Shown here piece by piece: positions 34,690 to 45,369 of a stretch of DNA of 64,000 nt; position 1 is the first letter of the stretch; each line of letters opens with the position of its first letter. The notes under the pieces were generated by a model that did not search any database, was not told where the DNA came from, and saw only the letters and a program-made list of their open reading frames with translations. Position numbers and translations under genes: made by a program. The stretch is taken from assembly GCA_034440635.1 (NCBI GenBank), contig JAOTON010000896.1:1619001-1683000 (forward strand), read 5' to 3'. Source of the DNA: Lepas anatifera. Its lineage: Eukaryota > Arthropoda > Thecostraca > Lepadidae.

Positions 34690-35472
34690 AAGAATGACAG
34701 TTTTAGAGGACCAGAGAAGTCAGAGGCAGATGCTCTGTGAAGAATTCGTGGACCAAAAATGGATAAAGACAATGGAACAAAGACAGAATTGCTTGCTTAG
34801 CGGCCATGGACAAAATGCTCGAAAGGGCCGAAAAAGTGAAAGAGGCTGGAGGCGAGGGGACCGAAAGTCAGGACAAGCCAGAATCAGACCAGGATGGAGC
34901 AACTGATGTGGATCTATATGAGACTTTCTGTCCTGATCATGATGACGCTGGAATTAAAACTAAGAAAATTGTTTCAAGAAGCGCACTTCGTCGTCTGGGA
35001 CTTCGGTTATGGAGCCAGGTGATGAGTTACCGCACACATGTGGGCATATTCCAGAGCGCATCCGAAAAGTAAGGCCAGAGTTCTACGAAACAGTCGACAA
35101 TCTAAAGAGCTGTTGTCATATGTGGGAAACTCAAGCCGTGGCTACCGTTATGTCGGTAACCGGATGTTGGACAGACATTGACACGCTCATGCTGTTCCCG
35201 ATATTATTGATCTCGACACCGTACCCGAGTCGAGAAACATCCGAGAAGCAGATAAAAGCATCGAGGCAATGGACCTCGACGCAACTGTGAAAGAGGTTAT
35301 GGACTCGGATGAACAGGCTGTTGTCACCTACTGTAATGATGGATCGAAGACCCAGGTCACAGAACCCACCAACCTAAATGTTTACCTGAGCAACATCTCT
35401 TGTAGAAAAGATGTTACGTTTGGAGAATTGAGCAAGGCCATCAATCAGATGGCCTCCTTCCATAGTTTATAA
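34690..35472 (+). pseudogene. broken reading frame of unknown family
   Basis: Three overlapping frames carry coding-like sequence in succession. First 34806-35072, with acidic TDVDLYETFCPDHDDAG and KIVSRSALRRLGLRL. Then 35009 onward, with IRKVRPEFYETVDNLKSC and ETQAVATVMSV. Then about 35185-35472, with AVPDIIDLDTVPESRNIREA, MDLDATVKEVMDSDEQAVVT and a stop after INQMASFHSL. Each change of frame occurs within a few codons and without splice sites, so at least two frameshifts are implied. I do not recognise the family. A degenerate transposon gene is the likeliest reading, given the neighbourhood. A tRNA-derived SINE inserted 43 bp after the last stop. Confidence 0.45.
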
Positions 35473-35502
35473 TCACTTCATACTAATCGCGACAACACTT
35501 TA

Positions 35503-35711
35503 AAAGCCACCTCAGGGGGCGCGGTAGTGGAGTGGTCAGCGTAGCTGGCTTCCACGCAGCCGACCCGGGTTCAAGGCCCGGCGGCTTCCCTGAACAAGGA
35601 GCAAGCTGGCTCCCGAGAAACCCTTCCAACAGGGAAAGAGTTGGCAACGCCATATAACCCTGGCAGTTGGTGCGTCGATAAGCCCCAAAAATTATTATTA
35701 AAGCCACCTCA
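35503..35711 (+). mobile_element. tRNA-derived SINE, copy 3, with 12-bp TSD
   Basis: The SINE is 35515-35699. The tRNA-like head runs gcggtagtggagtggtcagc ... gggttcaaggcccg, followed by the family body (ccttccaacagggaaag, agttggcaacgcc, ggcagttggtgcgtcg) and an (ATT)n tail. A perfect 12-bp duplication AAAGCCACCTCA flanks it at 35503-35514 and 35700-35711. The head differs from copy 2, suggesting a subfamily or head exchange. Confidence 0.9.
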
Positions 35712-36330
35712 ATAGTGTGGAAATGTGAGTAATACATGATACAAGATGGCCTCACAGAGCTCAGTCGTTTGAACTCCGTGGAGAACTGAAGTATTTGAAA
35801 GAATGAGCTAGCAAAGGTCACGTTTTGCTTTTTTCACGGTCGATTGTTATTGGCATCTTCGCCGGCTATCAATTCCGATCCGATGTTTCGCTCGTGATAT
35901 TCTATTTGTGAGGATTCGGGTGTGATTGGGTAAAAAGCCTACAAATGATACAAATCAACAAGCGCTACGCTGCAGGCAGAGGTCAGCATGGGACAATACG
36001 TAGTGGACTCCATCTCTGGAGGGCCAAAGGTCTTAACAGAGACAATCAGCTGTATCAATTGCATGTATAAAAGGGACAAAAATAATCAAAACGCGAAGTT
36101 TGTTCTGTATCATTACCATGTCAGTGGCTACGGTTGACTCCTCAGGATTTTTTTCCTCTAAAAATGTGGTCATTGTAAACTGCTTCCCATCTACAACCAG
36201 AACAGATATCAACTGCAGAGTACTGCTATGATTAACACCAATGCTACTGTTTCTCAGTGTTGGTCAAATTAAGGGTCATCCGATGACTCCCTGCAAGTCA
36301 TTATACTATACTGGCTACACACACGGAGCC
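35712..36330. other. no gene recognised
   Basis: No domain, RNA gene or mobile-element end seen. Confidence 0.3.
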
Positions 36331-36780
36331 TATTCCTACATTCCAAACTTCAGAGGGTATGTACAGGGGGTTGCCTTCATCTGACCAAAATAAAAATATG
36401 TTTTTTGGATTCAGCATGGTTGACTTCGTAAATTGAGGGGGAGACAAAGAAGTTTGGATTATCACCACACCCTACTTTAATGAGTATGCGTGGACCATTT
36501 TTATGGTGTTTTAATGAGTATGTGTGGGTCATTTTTACGAATCTTAGGTGATTTAGATGGACCTAATTGATGAATCCTGATCAGTTTGAGTGGACACGTT
36601 TTTTGTTCTTAAGACGTTTGAGTGGACTCCTCTTTTCGACCTGAAGGACAGTTTCGGTGGACCTAATAGAGGACACAATAGTGACCTAATAGTGTTCACA
36701 ATGGGGTAGTCGTTAGACGTTTGAATGGACTTTTTTACACCTTAAGCCGTTTTACTGGACACATTTTCTGTTTTACTTTG
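36331..36780. repeat. GTGGACC-rich repeat, copy 2
   Basis: TTTAATGAGTATGYGTGGACC units with TTTTTATGGTGTTTT spacers (36470-36540) are shared with copy 1 in the same orientation. The adjoining 36340-36465 is inverted relative to copy 1. Further loosely spaced GTGGAC/ATGGAC motifs follow to about 36780. Confidence 0.5.
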
Positions 36781-36793
36781 GTTTTTAGGGGAC

Positions 36794-36932
36794 TAAGTCA
36801 GGCGCAGATCCAGGATTCGGTCAGGGGGCGCCCATTTATACGTCCTTATTGCTGTTGGCCGGTCGGTATAGGCCATCCCAGGGGGTTGGGGGTTGTCCCT
36901 GTGCCCTCCCTTTTGGATCTGCGCCTGTAAGT
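36794..36932. mobile_element. 129-bp MITE, CAGGCGCAGATCCA ends
   Basis: The insert is 36799-36927. It begins CAGGCGCAGATCCAGG and ends TGGATCTGCGCCTG. TAAGT is present on both sides, but only five bases match, against the eight expected of hAT. The ends resemble the hAT MITEs nearby. Confidence 0.6.
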
Positions 36933-37513
36933 GTAGCAGTGACTACATAGCGAGGCGAAATTGAAATATTCTGAAGCTTTTCATGCCAGGCGAAACATTT
37001 CAAGCTGATCTTCTTCTGCCTTCCTTGTCGTCAGTGGTGCAGCTGAGCTTCAGCATGAGGGGAGGTACACTACCAATGAGGGGCACTCTGGGAAAAAGGT
37101 AGTTCTTAGAATGACTTTAGAAGTGTTCTAGATGGGTCTATAAGCGGGCAGATACAAGCCTCAATCTCATTTGGACACTTTCATCAGTTGAGGGCACTCA
37201 GCATCCAGCTGGGGCACGTGCCTCATATGCATTTTACCTTTACTATTGTACCTATGATAGATACCTAGAGGAAGAAGCGTCTTTTATTCGGAGGCAAACT
37301 TACAACGGAGGTACACAGTTGCGTGATACAAGGGCACTTCTGAGCTAAGGGCACACTAAAAAACATGGCGAACGTTTCAGCGATAGTTGGGTATTTTTAT
37401 CCGGTGAGGGAATTCAGGAAACACTGGAGGGCACGTGCCCCTTGTGCGCGCTGGCTGCACCCCTGCTTGTCCTCAAAATGATAGTTGAGCAACAGACAAG
37501 CTAGCCAATTGAA
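36933..37513. other. no gene recognised
   Basis: Contains several GGGCAC-rich stretches but no definable repeat unit or gene. Confidence 0.3.
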
Positions 37514-37773
37514 GGCACCAGCAGGGGCGTCACCGCCGGGGGGCCAGGGGGGGACGGGTCCCCCACTTTTGGGCCAAGGATTTCCTGATATCAGTCAAAA
37601 TGGGAGGAAATCGGACATTTTTATAACCAGCCGGTGCGGGGGAACGAGGAGCCCGAATTCGAAGAGTTTTTGGCCCTGGCGTGGACAGTTTTTATCAGCA
37701 TCACGTTGAAGTCGCTGGCTGGCCGGCTGCCCCCCCCAGCATTTTTGGCGGTGGCAACGCTCCTGGGCACCAT
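37514..37773. mobile_element. hAT-type MITE, CAGGGGCGTC family, copy 1 (244 bp)
   Basis: The insert is 37522-37765. It begins CAGGGGCGTCACCGCC and ends GGTGGCAACGCTCCTG. The flanks GGCACCAG and GGCACCAT match at 7 of 8 bases. Two more copies at 41115 and 42156 share the interior, including ATAACCAGCCGGTGCG and TTGCTGGCTGGCCGGCTGCC-like stretches. Confidence 0.85.
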
Positions 37774-38084
37774 TTGTGAAGTGCAAAGCTTCAGTGAGAT
37801 TTCCCAACTATGTTCTGAAGACGCAATGTTAGTTGAACTATCTCCTAAAATCCGAGATGGAAAGTTTAGTACAAATAGCGGCTATATAGATACTTACACG
37901 CAGCCATTCTTTAGAGTTATGGCGACGATAATGGTTTCAAAAATATCCCAGCACATTATATGATTGCCCACAGGAAATTGATATCGGCCATCATCTGAAC
38001 GAATGCGACCATTTTTGCAACAAACTATGTCGAGATTTTTCTCACCCACCGATACCTTCGTTGACCGATTTCCTTTGTGCTGTT
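37774..38084. other. no feature recognised
   Basis: Nothing identified. Confidence 0.3.
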
Positions 38085-38270
38085 GGAAAAATAATGGTTG
38101 CGGTATGGCGAAGCACCAACTGCTAAGATCATACGGCGTCGCCGACTCTAACCTTGTTGGGAGGGCTTGGGATTTTCTGGTCAACTTATTGAGAGGCCCT
38201 GCTGAGATTTTAATCCGGAATAACTGGCTCAGTAGACGAGTGCGCTGTCCACTGCTCCACCCTGCCGTAT
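38085..38270 (-). mobile_element. tRNA-derived SINE, copy 4
   Basis: The minus strand shows a degenerate tRNA-like head (cagtggacagcgcactcgtc, then B-box-like ccggattaaaatctc) and the shared body ending in agttggtgcttcg. No clear flanking duplication, so it is older than copies 2 and 3. Confidence 0.7.
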
Positions 38271-39020
38271 GAAAAACGTCTTAAAATAAACCCTGAATAT
38301 GGCCGTCTAAAGCGGGGGATGCGTCCGACCCGGCCTGCAAATCAGGGAGGTCATCTCAAATTTTCGGGACTTGACCTGTAGTTTTGTTTTACATTTTCCC
38401 TATTATCTTCCGTAAATTACTTAAATCCTTTTACATTACCTTACCTTACAAATAGTCGGGATTTTGAGGCAACTCCATCCACACAATTTTACATGGTATT
38501 GGTAGGGCGAACCAAGCACTAGCACATTTCCACATCTCTACGCTGGAACAAGTAAGTTTTTTTGGATGAGCTGGGGAAAGAAAACGGCTTCTTCGATTTT
38601 CTCAGCCTAAAGGCGGGGCAGATTGTGCGATAGATTATGGATAAGCGCTATTCATTGTATTAAAGTTTGTCAACTTTTGACTTCTGCCTTTCATAGGAAG
38701 AAATAAGTGAAAATAAAATGCCAAATAATTTTCAATTCACTCCTCGTCGGCTGGTTTTTACGAGTTGAGGTGCACTTATCGTTTCATTTTAACCATGGTC
38801 GCAGCCACAAACCCGTTATTTATATGCATCAATATAAGGCTGTGAATGCTCCGAATACACTTTAAGTTAAAAAAATAGGGAATTTGACTATACGATCCTG
38901 ACAGTGGTTGTATGTATTGGGAAGTGAAAGACTTCTAATTTCTGTATCCTGTATTCTGTATTGGTAAAAAACATCAACAGGCATTGCCCAATTACTGATG
39001 CAGTCATGTGATTTAAAACA
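38271..39020. other. no gene recognised
   Basis: AT-rich sequence without recognisable content. Confidence 0.3.
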
Positions 39021-40012
39021 GTAAAGTCAGATAATAAATACATTCAGCAATGGAAGCATTCCACGAACATCCATAACGCTCAACATTTGCACAAATGCCC
39101 ATCCTGAGAAAGTTCCTAAGGTTGCTGTGAATTTGATAGCATTAGTTTTAAATGTGTAGCCCGAGTCTGCGAAGAAATCAACATTACGAAATGCGTTGAA
39201 GAAACTGTTACATGTGACGGCCACGCGGATGAAGAGGCTGCGCTGCACAGTACCAACACGCGCAAACCGAACTGCCCACAAAGAGGGAGAACGCGACGTT
39301 CGACGCGGCACAGACAAACCGAACTCGGAAACCAGATCGGAACAATCCAACTTTCCGTGATGAAGATTAAACAAAAACAAGAGGTCATGCTGAGCAAAAC
39401 GAGCCTTAATACTACGCACTTTGTAGTGAGTCAAAAGAGATGGATAGTCAAGCCTGGCTGACGGACGGTCCGAAAATGAGGCCAACCAGATGAGAAGTCT
39501 ATGCTGCACCCTTTCTAGGCGCTTCAGGTGGGATGCAGCAGACCCTGCCCATACAACGCAACCATACTCCAGGATGGATCTTACATGGGCATAATAAGCA
39601 CAAAGAATAGAAGTGTGCTTGAGTCTGACTCGGCAGCACTGGCGCGAGGTCTGAAAACTTCGTATGAGGAGGCCAAGCATTCTATTGGCCTAGGCCACGG
39701 TGTGGTCTATGTGTGGAGCGAAAGTCAGCTTACTGTCGAGTATAACACCGAGATCCCTAGTCTCTGTACGGCGCTCCAGCGGCGTACCATCCAGTACATA
39801 GGTGGTAAAGATCGGAGATTTTCGGAGAGAAAATGATATAACGCTACATTTATCTGGATTCAATTTTAAACGCCAAATTTTAGACCATTCTACTAAATTG
39901 TTGATGTCAGCCTGGAGGGCATCACTGTCTGTTTTTGTCGAAATTCGGTGGTACAACTTAAGATCGTCGGCGAAGCTTATACAGTTTCTCAAACCCAAAT
40001 TTCGTCAGACCC
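39021..40012 (-). pseudogene. non-LTR retrotransposon reverse transcriptase, 5'-truncated, frameshifted (copy L4)
   Basis: The minus-strand frame 39998-39690 has SFADDLKLYH, the FADD form of the catalytic YxDD box of reverse transcriptase, followed by LKLNPDKCSVISFS and RDLGVILDSKLTF, the classic post-palm motifs. The frame then changes, and 39680-39027 continues with SILEYGCVVWAG and the thumb/C-terminal region (RFAQHDLLFLFNLHHGKL). The two pieces abut with no gap, so one indel or stop separates them. The fingers and the endonuclease are missing. It belongs to the CR1/Jockey-like group (inference), in a family distinct from copies L1-L3 but related to the tail at 21119-21510. Confidence 0.88.
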
Positions 40013-40102
40013 CTAGAAGAAACGCACAGCTAGTTGCAATTAGGAACCTGTATGCAGTATGAGTGGCGCAGTTCAGTTGGCGTTTCTTCTAGAGGAACTT
40101 GT

Positions 40103-40963
40103 TTAATACGCGCAGTGGAGGGGTCCTAAAGTGCCTCCTCCACCTGTTTTTCCGGGGTGGCCGAGCAACCGTTGGCCGCCAGAAAACAAAACTCGGCCAT
40201 ATTTGAGAGAATTAATGAGCGCGTGTAATGGTGCATTCATTTTGAAAATCGATTGAAAATGTTTTGACTTATAGGCTTTCGAAGTTAGATTTATATTTTG
40301 AGATTGCCATAATGGCGTGGCCACAGTAGTTAGTCTGCGTTTCATGCCGAGTGGTGACGTCATAAGACAATAAAATTAGGTCATATTTTAAGGTTATTCT
40401 ACATGAAGGTCAAGGTCAAAGGTCAAGGTAATTTGACCTATTCAAGGTCATTGACTCCAGTGCTCCCAGTCAAATGACATCGCCCATTATGAAGTATGAC
40501 GTCATAGCAAATGTCACCCTGTGTCAATTTCAAGGTCACAGGTCAAGTTCAAAGGTCACGAGTCAAGGTCAAACACCTTTTCCTGCCAATTGGAGGTCAT
40601 ATTGGCGGTTAAATTGTATATTACAGGAATATACTATTTTCTGACGTCATAGATTAATGATCTTGAATGACCTTGGCCCCTAAATATGAGATCAACTCAT
40701 ACAGGACCTTCCTTTTACACTCTAAGCCCGTTTATAGCGTATTTGTGACTTGCTTTCGCAAAATCCCGACATTTCCCGGTAGGTCTCCAGCACGGCCAAA
40801 TTTTTATTTGAACTTGAAGATATTGACCTAGGTCGATGAAACTTGGGCATAATGTAGATCACCACCACCCCCATTATCTCCCACACGTCTATTGTTCTAC
40901 CCCTCTTCGTTTCCGAGATTTCAGGGGGCCTTTAGGACCCCCACCCTCCACTGCGCGTGTTAA
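40103..40963 (+). mobile_element. family C piggyBac-like element, copy 1, TTAA-flanked
   Basis: The element is 40107-40959 between two TTAA sites. It begins TACGCGCAGTGGAGGGGTCC and ends CCCTCCACTGCGCGTG. The interior contains GAGTGGTGACGTCATAAG, many AGGTCA repeats and no coding region. TTAA at both ends and a GC-rich terminal repeat suggest piggyBac-type mobilisation. Confidence 0.75.
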
Positions 40964-40969
40964 AATTGG

Positions 40970-41760
40970 CAAAAATAGGCCCATCATCATCATGATTTGT
41001 ATCAAGGTAAAAGTTCATGAGCAAAGGTCATGGTTATGATGATATTTTAACGCTATATGATTCGGATATATGGTAGGGTCACCTCAAGTGATGGTCAAAG
41101 TCAAAGGTAACTGACAGGGGCGTCGCCACCGGGGAGAGAGGGCCAGCCCCTCACTTTTGGGCCAACAATTTCCTTATATCTGTCAAAATAGGATGATATC
41201 GTAAATTTTTATAACCAGCCGGTGCGGGAGGCAACGAGGACCCCAAATCCGAAGAGTTTTTGGTCCTAGCGTGGGCAATTTCTTGTCAGCATCAGGTTGA
41301 ATTTGCTGGCTGGCCGGCTGCCCCCCCCCCCACCTTTTTGGCGGTTGGAACGCTCCTGGTAACTCACCACGCCATTATTAGCCACAATGCAAGTTAAAGC
41401 TCATATTACGAGAAATATGACATTTTGTGACGTCATAGGTCAAAGACCTTCAATAATATTGGCCCAAAATTTTCTTGAAACGTGGCTTTGCACCCTCTTA
41501 TTACGACCAAAGTTTGCTTTTAGTGAAGTTGTCTTGGTTTTGCACGACAAAGGCATGTTCTAATAGGCTTCCAGCACGGGCCAGACTTGACCTTTATTTC
41601 CTCTATTGACATGGAAGATATCTACCAAGGTCAATGAACCTAGATATGGATGTAGATCACCAAAGCCCCACCAGCTCCCATACACTCAACCTTGTTTTTT
41701 TCAAAATCTCTAGGGGTGCACTTTGGACTCTCCCTCTACTGTGCGTTTCAAAGTTTTTCT
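40970..41760 (+). mobile_element. family C copy 3, left-truncated, interrupted by a MITE
   Basis: It repeats the 3' two-thirds of family C (GGTCAAAGTCAAAGG, GACGTCATAGGTCAAAGACC, ATATGGATGTAGATCACCA) and ends near TCTACTGTGCGTTTC at about 41752. The hAT MITE 41115-41358 is inserted within it. Confidence 0.6.
41107..41366. mobile_element. hAT-type MITE, CAGGGGCGTC family, copy 2 (244 bp)
   Basis: The insert is 41115-41358. It begins CAGGGGCGTCGCCACC and ends GGTTGGAACGCTCCTG. The flanks GTAACTGA and GTAACTCA match at 7 of 8. It is nested in a family C element. Confidence 0.85.
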
Positions 41761-41779
41761 TGCCAAAAATGACGCCATC

Positions 41780-41872
41780 TGGTTGGGATGGCGCCCCCCA
41801 GAAAGGTGCCACCACTCCACCCCCGGCAAGGTGCCACCCCCTCTCCGATCGGCAATCTTGGATCCGCCTATG
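41780..41872. mobile_element. fragment of the CATA-GCGGATCC hAT MITE family
   Basis: The right end CTTGGATCCGCCTATG at 41857-41872 and the GGTGCCACCCCCTCTCCGATC interior match the minus-strand orientation of the MITEs at 22977 and 48407. The other end is missing. Confidence 0.6.
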
Positions 41873-41912
41873 AACCAGCCCCCGCCTCCCCCCGGTGGCG
41901 AGCCTCTGCCTA

Positions 41913-42155
41913 CCCATAGCCAGGGACGGATCCAAGGGGGAGGGGCAAAGTTGGCGGCCGCCCCCTTAAGCCTAAGTGCCGCCCCACTGAGGACGAAATA
42001 CCGACCCAAAGGTTATCAACTCCCACCCCCTCCCAGGATGCAACAATTTGCCGCCCTTTGGGTGAAACGTGCACCCTTCGAGTGGCAAAGTATCGCCCCC
42101 TGAAGCTTCGCCCCCCCAATAATCGAAAGCATAGATCATAGTCACTGCCTATAGC
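41913..42155. mobile_element. hAT-like MITE with CAGGGACGGATCC end
   Basis: The left end is CAGGGACGGATCCAAGG at 41921, flanked by CCCATAGC. If the right end is ...ATAGTCACTG at 42147, the flanks are CCCATAGC and CCTATAGC (7 of 8). The right terminal repeat matches the left only weakly (CAGTGAC against CAGGGAC). It is directly followed by another MITE. Confidence 0.5.
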
Positions 42156-42410
42156 CAGGGGCGTCACTACTGGGGGTAAGGATGGGGGGCTTTCCCCCAC
42201 TTTAAGGTCAGCAATTTCCTTATCTCAGTCAAAATAGTAGGGAATAGAACATTTTATAACCAGCCGGTGCGAGAGGCAGCAAGGAGCCCAAATCCGAAGA
42301 GTTTTTGGTCCCAGCGTGGACAGTTTCTTGTCAGTATCAGGTTGAAGTTGCTGGCTGGCCGGCTTCCCCCCCTCCACTTTTTTGACGGCGACGACGCTCT
42401 TGCCTATAGC
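42148..42410. mobile_element. hAT-type MITE, CAGGGGCGTC family, copy 3 (247 bp), perfect TSD
   Basis: The insert is 42156-42402. It begins CAGGGGCGTCACTAC and ends GGCGACGACGCTCTTG. A perfect 8-bp duplication CCTATAGC lies at 42148-42155 and 42403-42410. Confidence 0.87.
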
Positions 42411-42669
42411 TTTGCTCCAACAGTTCTGTGTAATCTCTGAAAAAAAAACAAAATCAGCCAGCCCTTATTGTCGCTATGCATGCATGTACATCACTAACAT
42501 ATTTTCTTTCCTTGCGGGTCATCCTCTTCGGTCCCATTGCGACTTGACAGCGTGGACTAGCACCTGCAATGCTCCAATCACGTTTACAATGTGTGACACA
42601 ATGAATTTGGCGCGCAACGCCTGATAACAACAAACTCATTGCGCATGCGCGGACCGGCCAGATCACCAA

Positions 42670-43225
42670 AACACGTTTAGGGGGACCTAAGTGGCATTTT
42701 TAAGCATACGTGGACCAGCTGAGAATCTGCTGCAGAGCGTAGCACACCTTGGAGTTGCTGGGCGCCCATGCCGATAAGGAATAAACTGCGCATGCGCAAG
42801 CAAGGTGGTTTTGATTTCAGTTAAAAATTTCCAGCTAAGAGAGACATCATTCGGTATCTTTTAGGGCATAGGTGGACCAACTTGGAATTTTTCCTCAGTA
42901 TAGGTGGACCTTCACATCAGCTGACCACGCAGCAGCTGACTGCATTCCTATGGTGTTGCTATCTGTGGTACTTGTATCTGTGGGACTGGTACAAAACTTG
43001 GTACTACAAACCGTAAAAAAATTCTTAGCGGTTTCTAAGATCGTTTAGGTGGACGAATTTGTCGGATCCACCGATGCTAGGCCTCCGGCTCCCGATATTT
43101 TGTCCCCAGAAACGGCAAGAGACGAATTTAGTTTAGGTGGACCTGGGAGGTCCACCGATGGTGACAGGTCCACCGAACGCCAGAAAAAATACTCAAATTG
43201 TCCACCTATGCCGAGTTTAGGAAAT
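42670..43225. repeat. GTGGACC-rich repeat, copy 3
   Basis: Motifs such as TTTAGGTGGACC, ATAGGTGGACC and their reverse GGTCCACC are scattered through this stretch, up to the start of a LINE fragment. The shared motif links it loosely to 33181 and 36331. Confidence 0.4.
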
Positions 43226-43229
43226 CAAG

Positions 43230-43640
43230 GGTTAAATTAAATTATTGGGCAAAATTAAGACAGCGTCAGTTGTTGCGCCCGTGTTATCTTTCGACATTCG
43301 AAATTCGATCATGTATCTGGCCTGCGGGAGAAGTTGGAGTGGCTTCCTGGTGGTCAAATGACTAATTTTATCACAATCAACCTCACCAATAAAGTTTTGA
43401 CTTTTCATGAGCCAGAAGCTTTGTCATCAGTAATTTTCACGAATAGATGTAGGAGAGAAGAGGTGACCAGACAAGATGTGCTTTTACATGTGCCTCTGTC
43501 CCGTACGGAAACTGGAAAGCGTAGATTCCAGTGTCGTGCCTCCGCTTTGTACAATCAGCTGACTCCTGACTTACGTGAACTTGGGGCAAATAGTTTTCCT
43601 CGGGCACTACGTCGCCACGTGTTAAACCCCAGCTGATGAT
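43230..43640 (+). mobile_element. LINE 3' end, copy L3
   Basis: The frame 43334-43636 encodes TRQDVLLHVPLSRTETGKRR, then CRASALYNQLTPDLRELGAN and SFPRALRRHVLNPS. It is very close to the copy at 32289-32610 and more distant from that at 11499. The 5' part is decayed but recognisable upstream to about 43250. Confidence 0.78.
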
Positions 43641-43659
43641 GTGTTGTGCTAGAGGCAAA

Positions 43660-44052
43660 ATTCACAGTTGCCTTACCCCCTTCGAAATCGGCCCCTATGC
43701 GGGATAGCGAGAAAAACGCGAAAGCCGGTGGATAGCTCATACAAATTCACAAAGAAACTATAAGTCGCTTTTTGGCTCAGGTCAATATTAGGGTCATGAC
43801 AGGTGAGAGAAGGTGGCATTTTGATAAGAGTTTTTGGGTTCCAGCGTCTGACAGAGTTAATCAAGAATAACATTTAGGCACCATTCGCTTCCTGTGGTCA
43901 GACCAAATCGAATGATGTAAAACATGAATATACTTGATCAAAACACAAAAATGACCTGACCTCAGGTCAGGTCAAGGTCACTTTCCAACCTAAAATAGTC
44001 ATTATGCATATCAATCGATTTGCAATAGAAATTCAAACGTAATGGTATCAAA
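43660..44052. mobile_element. family A copy 3, left part (split by the foldback)
   Basis: The ATGACCTGACCTCAGGTCAG palindrome region and flanking AT-rich sequence at 43925-44030 match family A (around 880-910). The element resumes at 47331 after the Penelope foldback. Confidence 0.5.
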
Positions 44053-44675
44053 CGTTGATAAGTTTCGAAGTGCTGCGGCGAGGAGCATGATGATGAGTTA
44101 CTAAGATGTTCCCTGGCCTCTCCCTCGAATCCGGAAATGCAAAAACACTGAAGATTATATATTCGGGCACAGCCCTTCATCAGAATCGTGGAGTAAATAT
44201 CAATAATTCTCAGTCAAGTATAGCCAGACCTCGAATTGAGCTTCACACAAAAATGCCTTTTAGAATGAATCGTTAAAAATAAGATTGGATGTCGTGACAA
44301 CAACGATATTGGTACCTCTAACCTAAAAGCAATGCCGACAATACGATAAGCCTAGACCAGTATTTGTGACAGACTTTTTTATTATATCAGCCAAACACCA
44401 GCTTTTGATTAACAATGAAAAACTCGCTGAAGTACCTTAATCGGTTATTTGAATATTTCTGTTCTTCTTATTTACTTTTTTGTCGACTGCAGCTAAAATG
44501 CTAACCAAAACTACCTATTTAGCACTAGTAGACGTGATACTAGATCGGTGTAAAGACTGGATACTTTCCCTTTAACATGTGCTATATTTCTCAATAAAGC
44601 CTCCTCGAATTATTTAGTTAAGATTGTACCTAGTGGTCAAGGTCAACTTTTTGGAGTTGATAAACCCATATTCAC

Positions 44676-45245
44676 AGCCTGCTCCTCTGACCCAACGTTA
44701 AGCGTCGAAAGAGTATGCGTGTGGCTGCAAAAAAAAACACATTATAAATTTTTATGATACTTATTCAACAACCCTTGCCCATAGTATGTACCTCTTAAAC
44801 AAATGCTACTTTTTAGCTAGTTAATGTGATTCGTGAATACTTTTCTCAGCCTGTACCTCTAGCCCAACGTTAAGTGTCGAATGGGTATACGTCTAGCTGC
44901 GAAAGTATCATCAATAATTAGTTGCATATTTCAAAACCTCAACCCCAGTACGTCCCTAAAATCTCTTTGAGCTAGTTAATCTGATCAATCATTAATAAAC
45001 CTTTTTTCAGCCTGTACCTCTGGCCCAACGTTAAGCGTTGAATGAGTATACATCTGGTTGCAGAAAGCACCATCAAGATAGATTACCTAAAAAAACCAGG
45101 CCTTACCTGTGACCTAAGTCCATCACTTCTGACTAGTTAAACTAATTCACCATCATAGCCCTTTTTACCAGCCTGTAAATCGGGCCCAAAGTTAAACTTC
45201 AAAGCATTTACGTCTAGCATCAATAACACTATCAATAATGTGGAA
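44676..45245. repeat. ~165-bp tandem repeat in the left foldback arm (four units)
   Basis: Units begin CAGCCTG(Y)... at 44676, 44849, 45010 and 45171. Each has a core like GGCCCAACGTTAAGCGT then GTATACGTCTGGCTGC. Spacings are 173, 161 and 161 bases. The last unit is the most diverged. The right arm carries the mirror set at about 46190-46775. Confidence 0.8.
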
Positions 45246-45369
45246 GTCCTCCCCAGAACACATATACTTACGCTGATCCCTCCTTACCTCTTAAGCCACT
45301 GCTGTTAGTGATAGCCTATCCTAGACCCGCATAATAGGCCAGGACGTTCCTTGTACGTTTCCTTGTACG

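Noticed and set aside
33040..36780. A single long-TIR DNA transposon spanning the whole block
   Set aside because: The two repeat blocks are partly direct and partly inverted, and no outer mirrored ends or flanking duplication could be fixed.
44676..45245. CRISPR-like array
   Set aside because: Units are about 165 bp, drift in sequence and lie in a eukaryotic transposon arm; no short direct repeats with unique spacers occur anywhere in the window.
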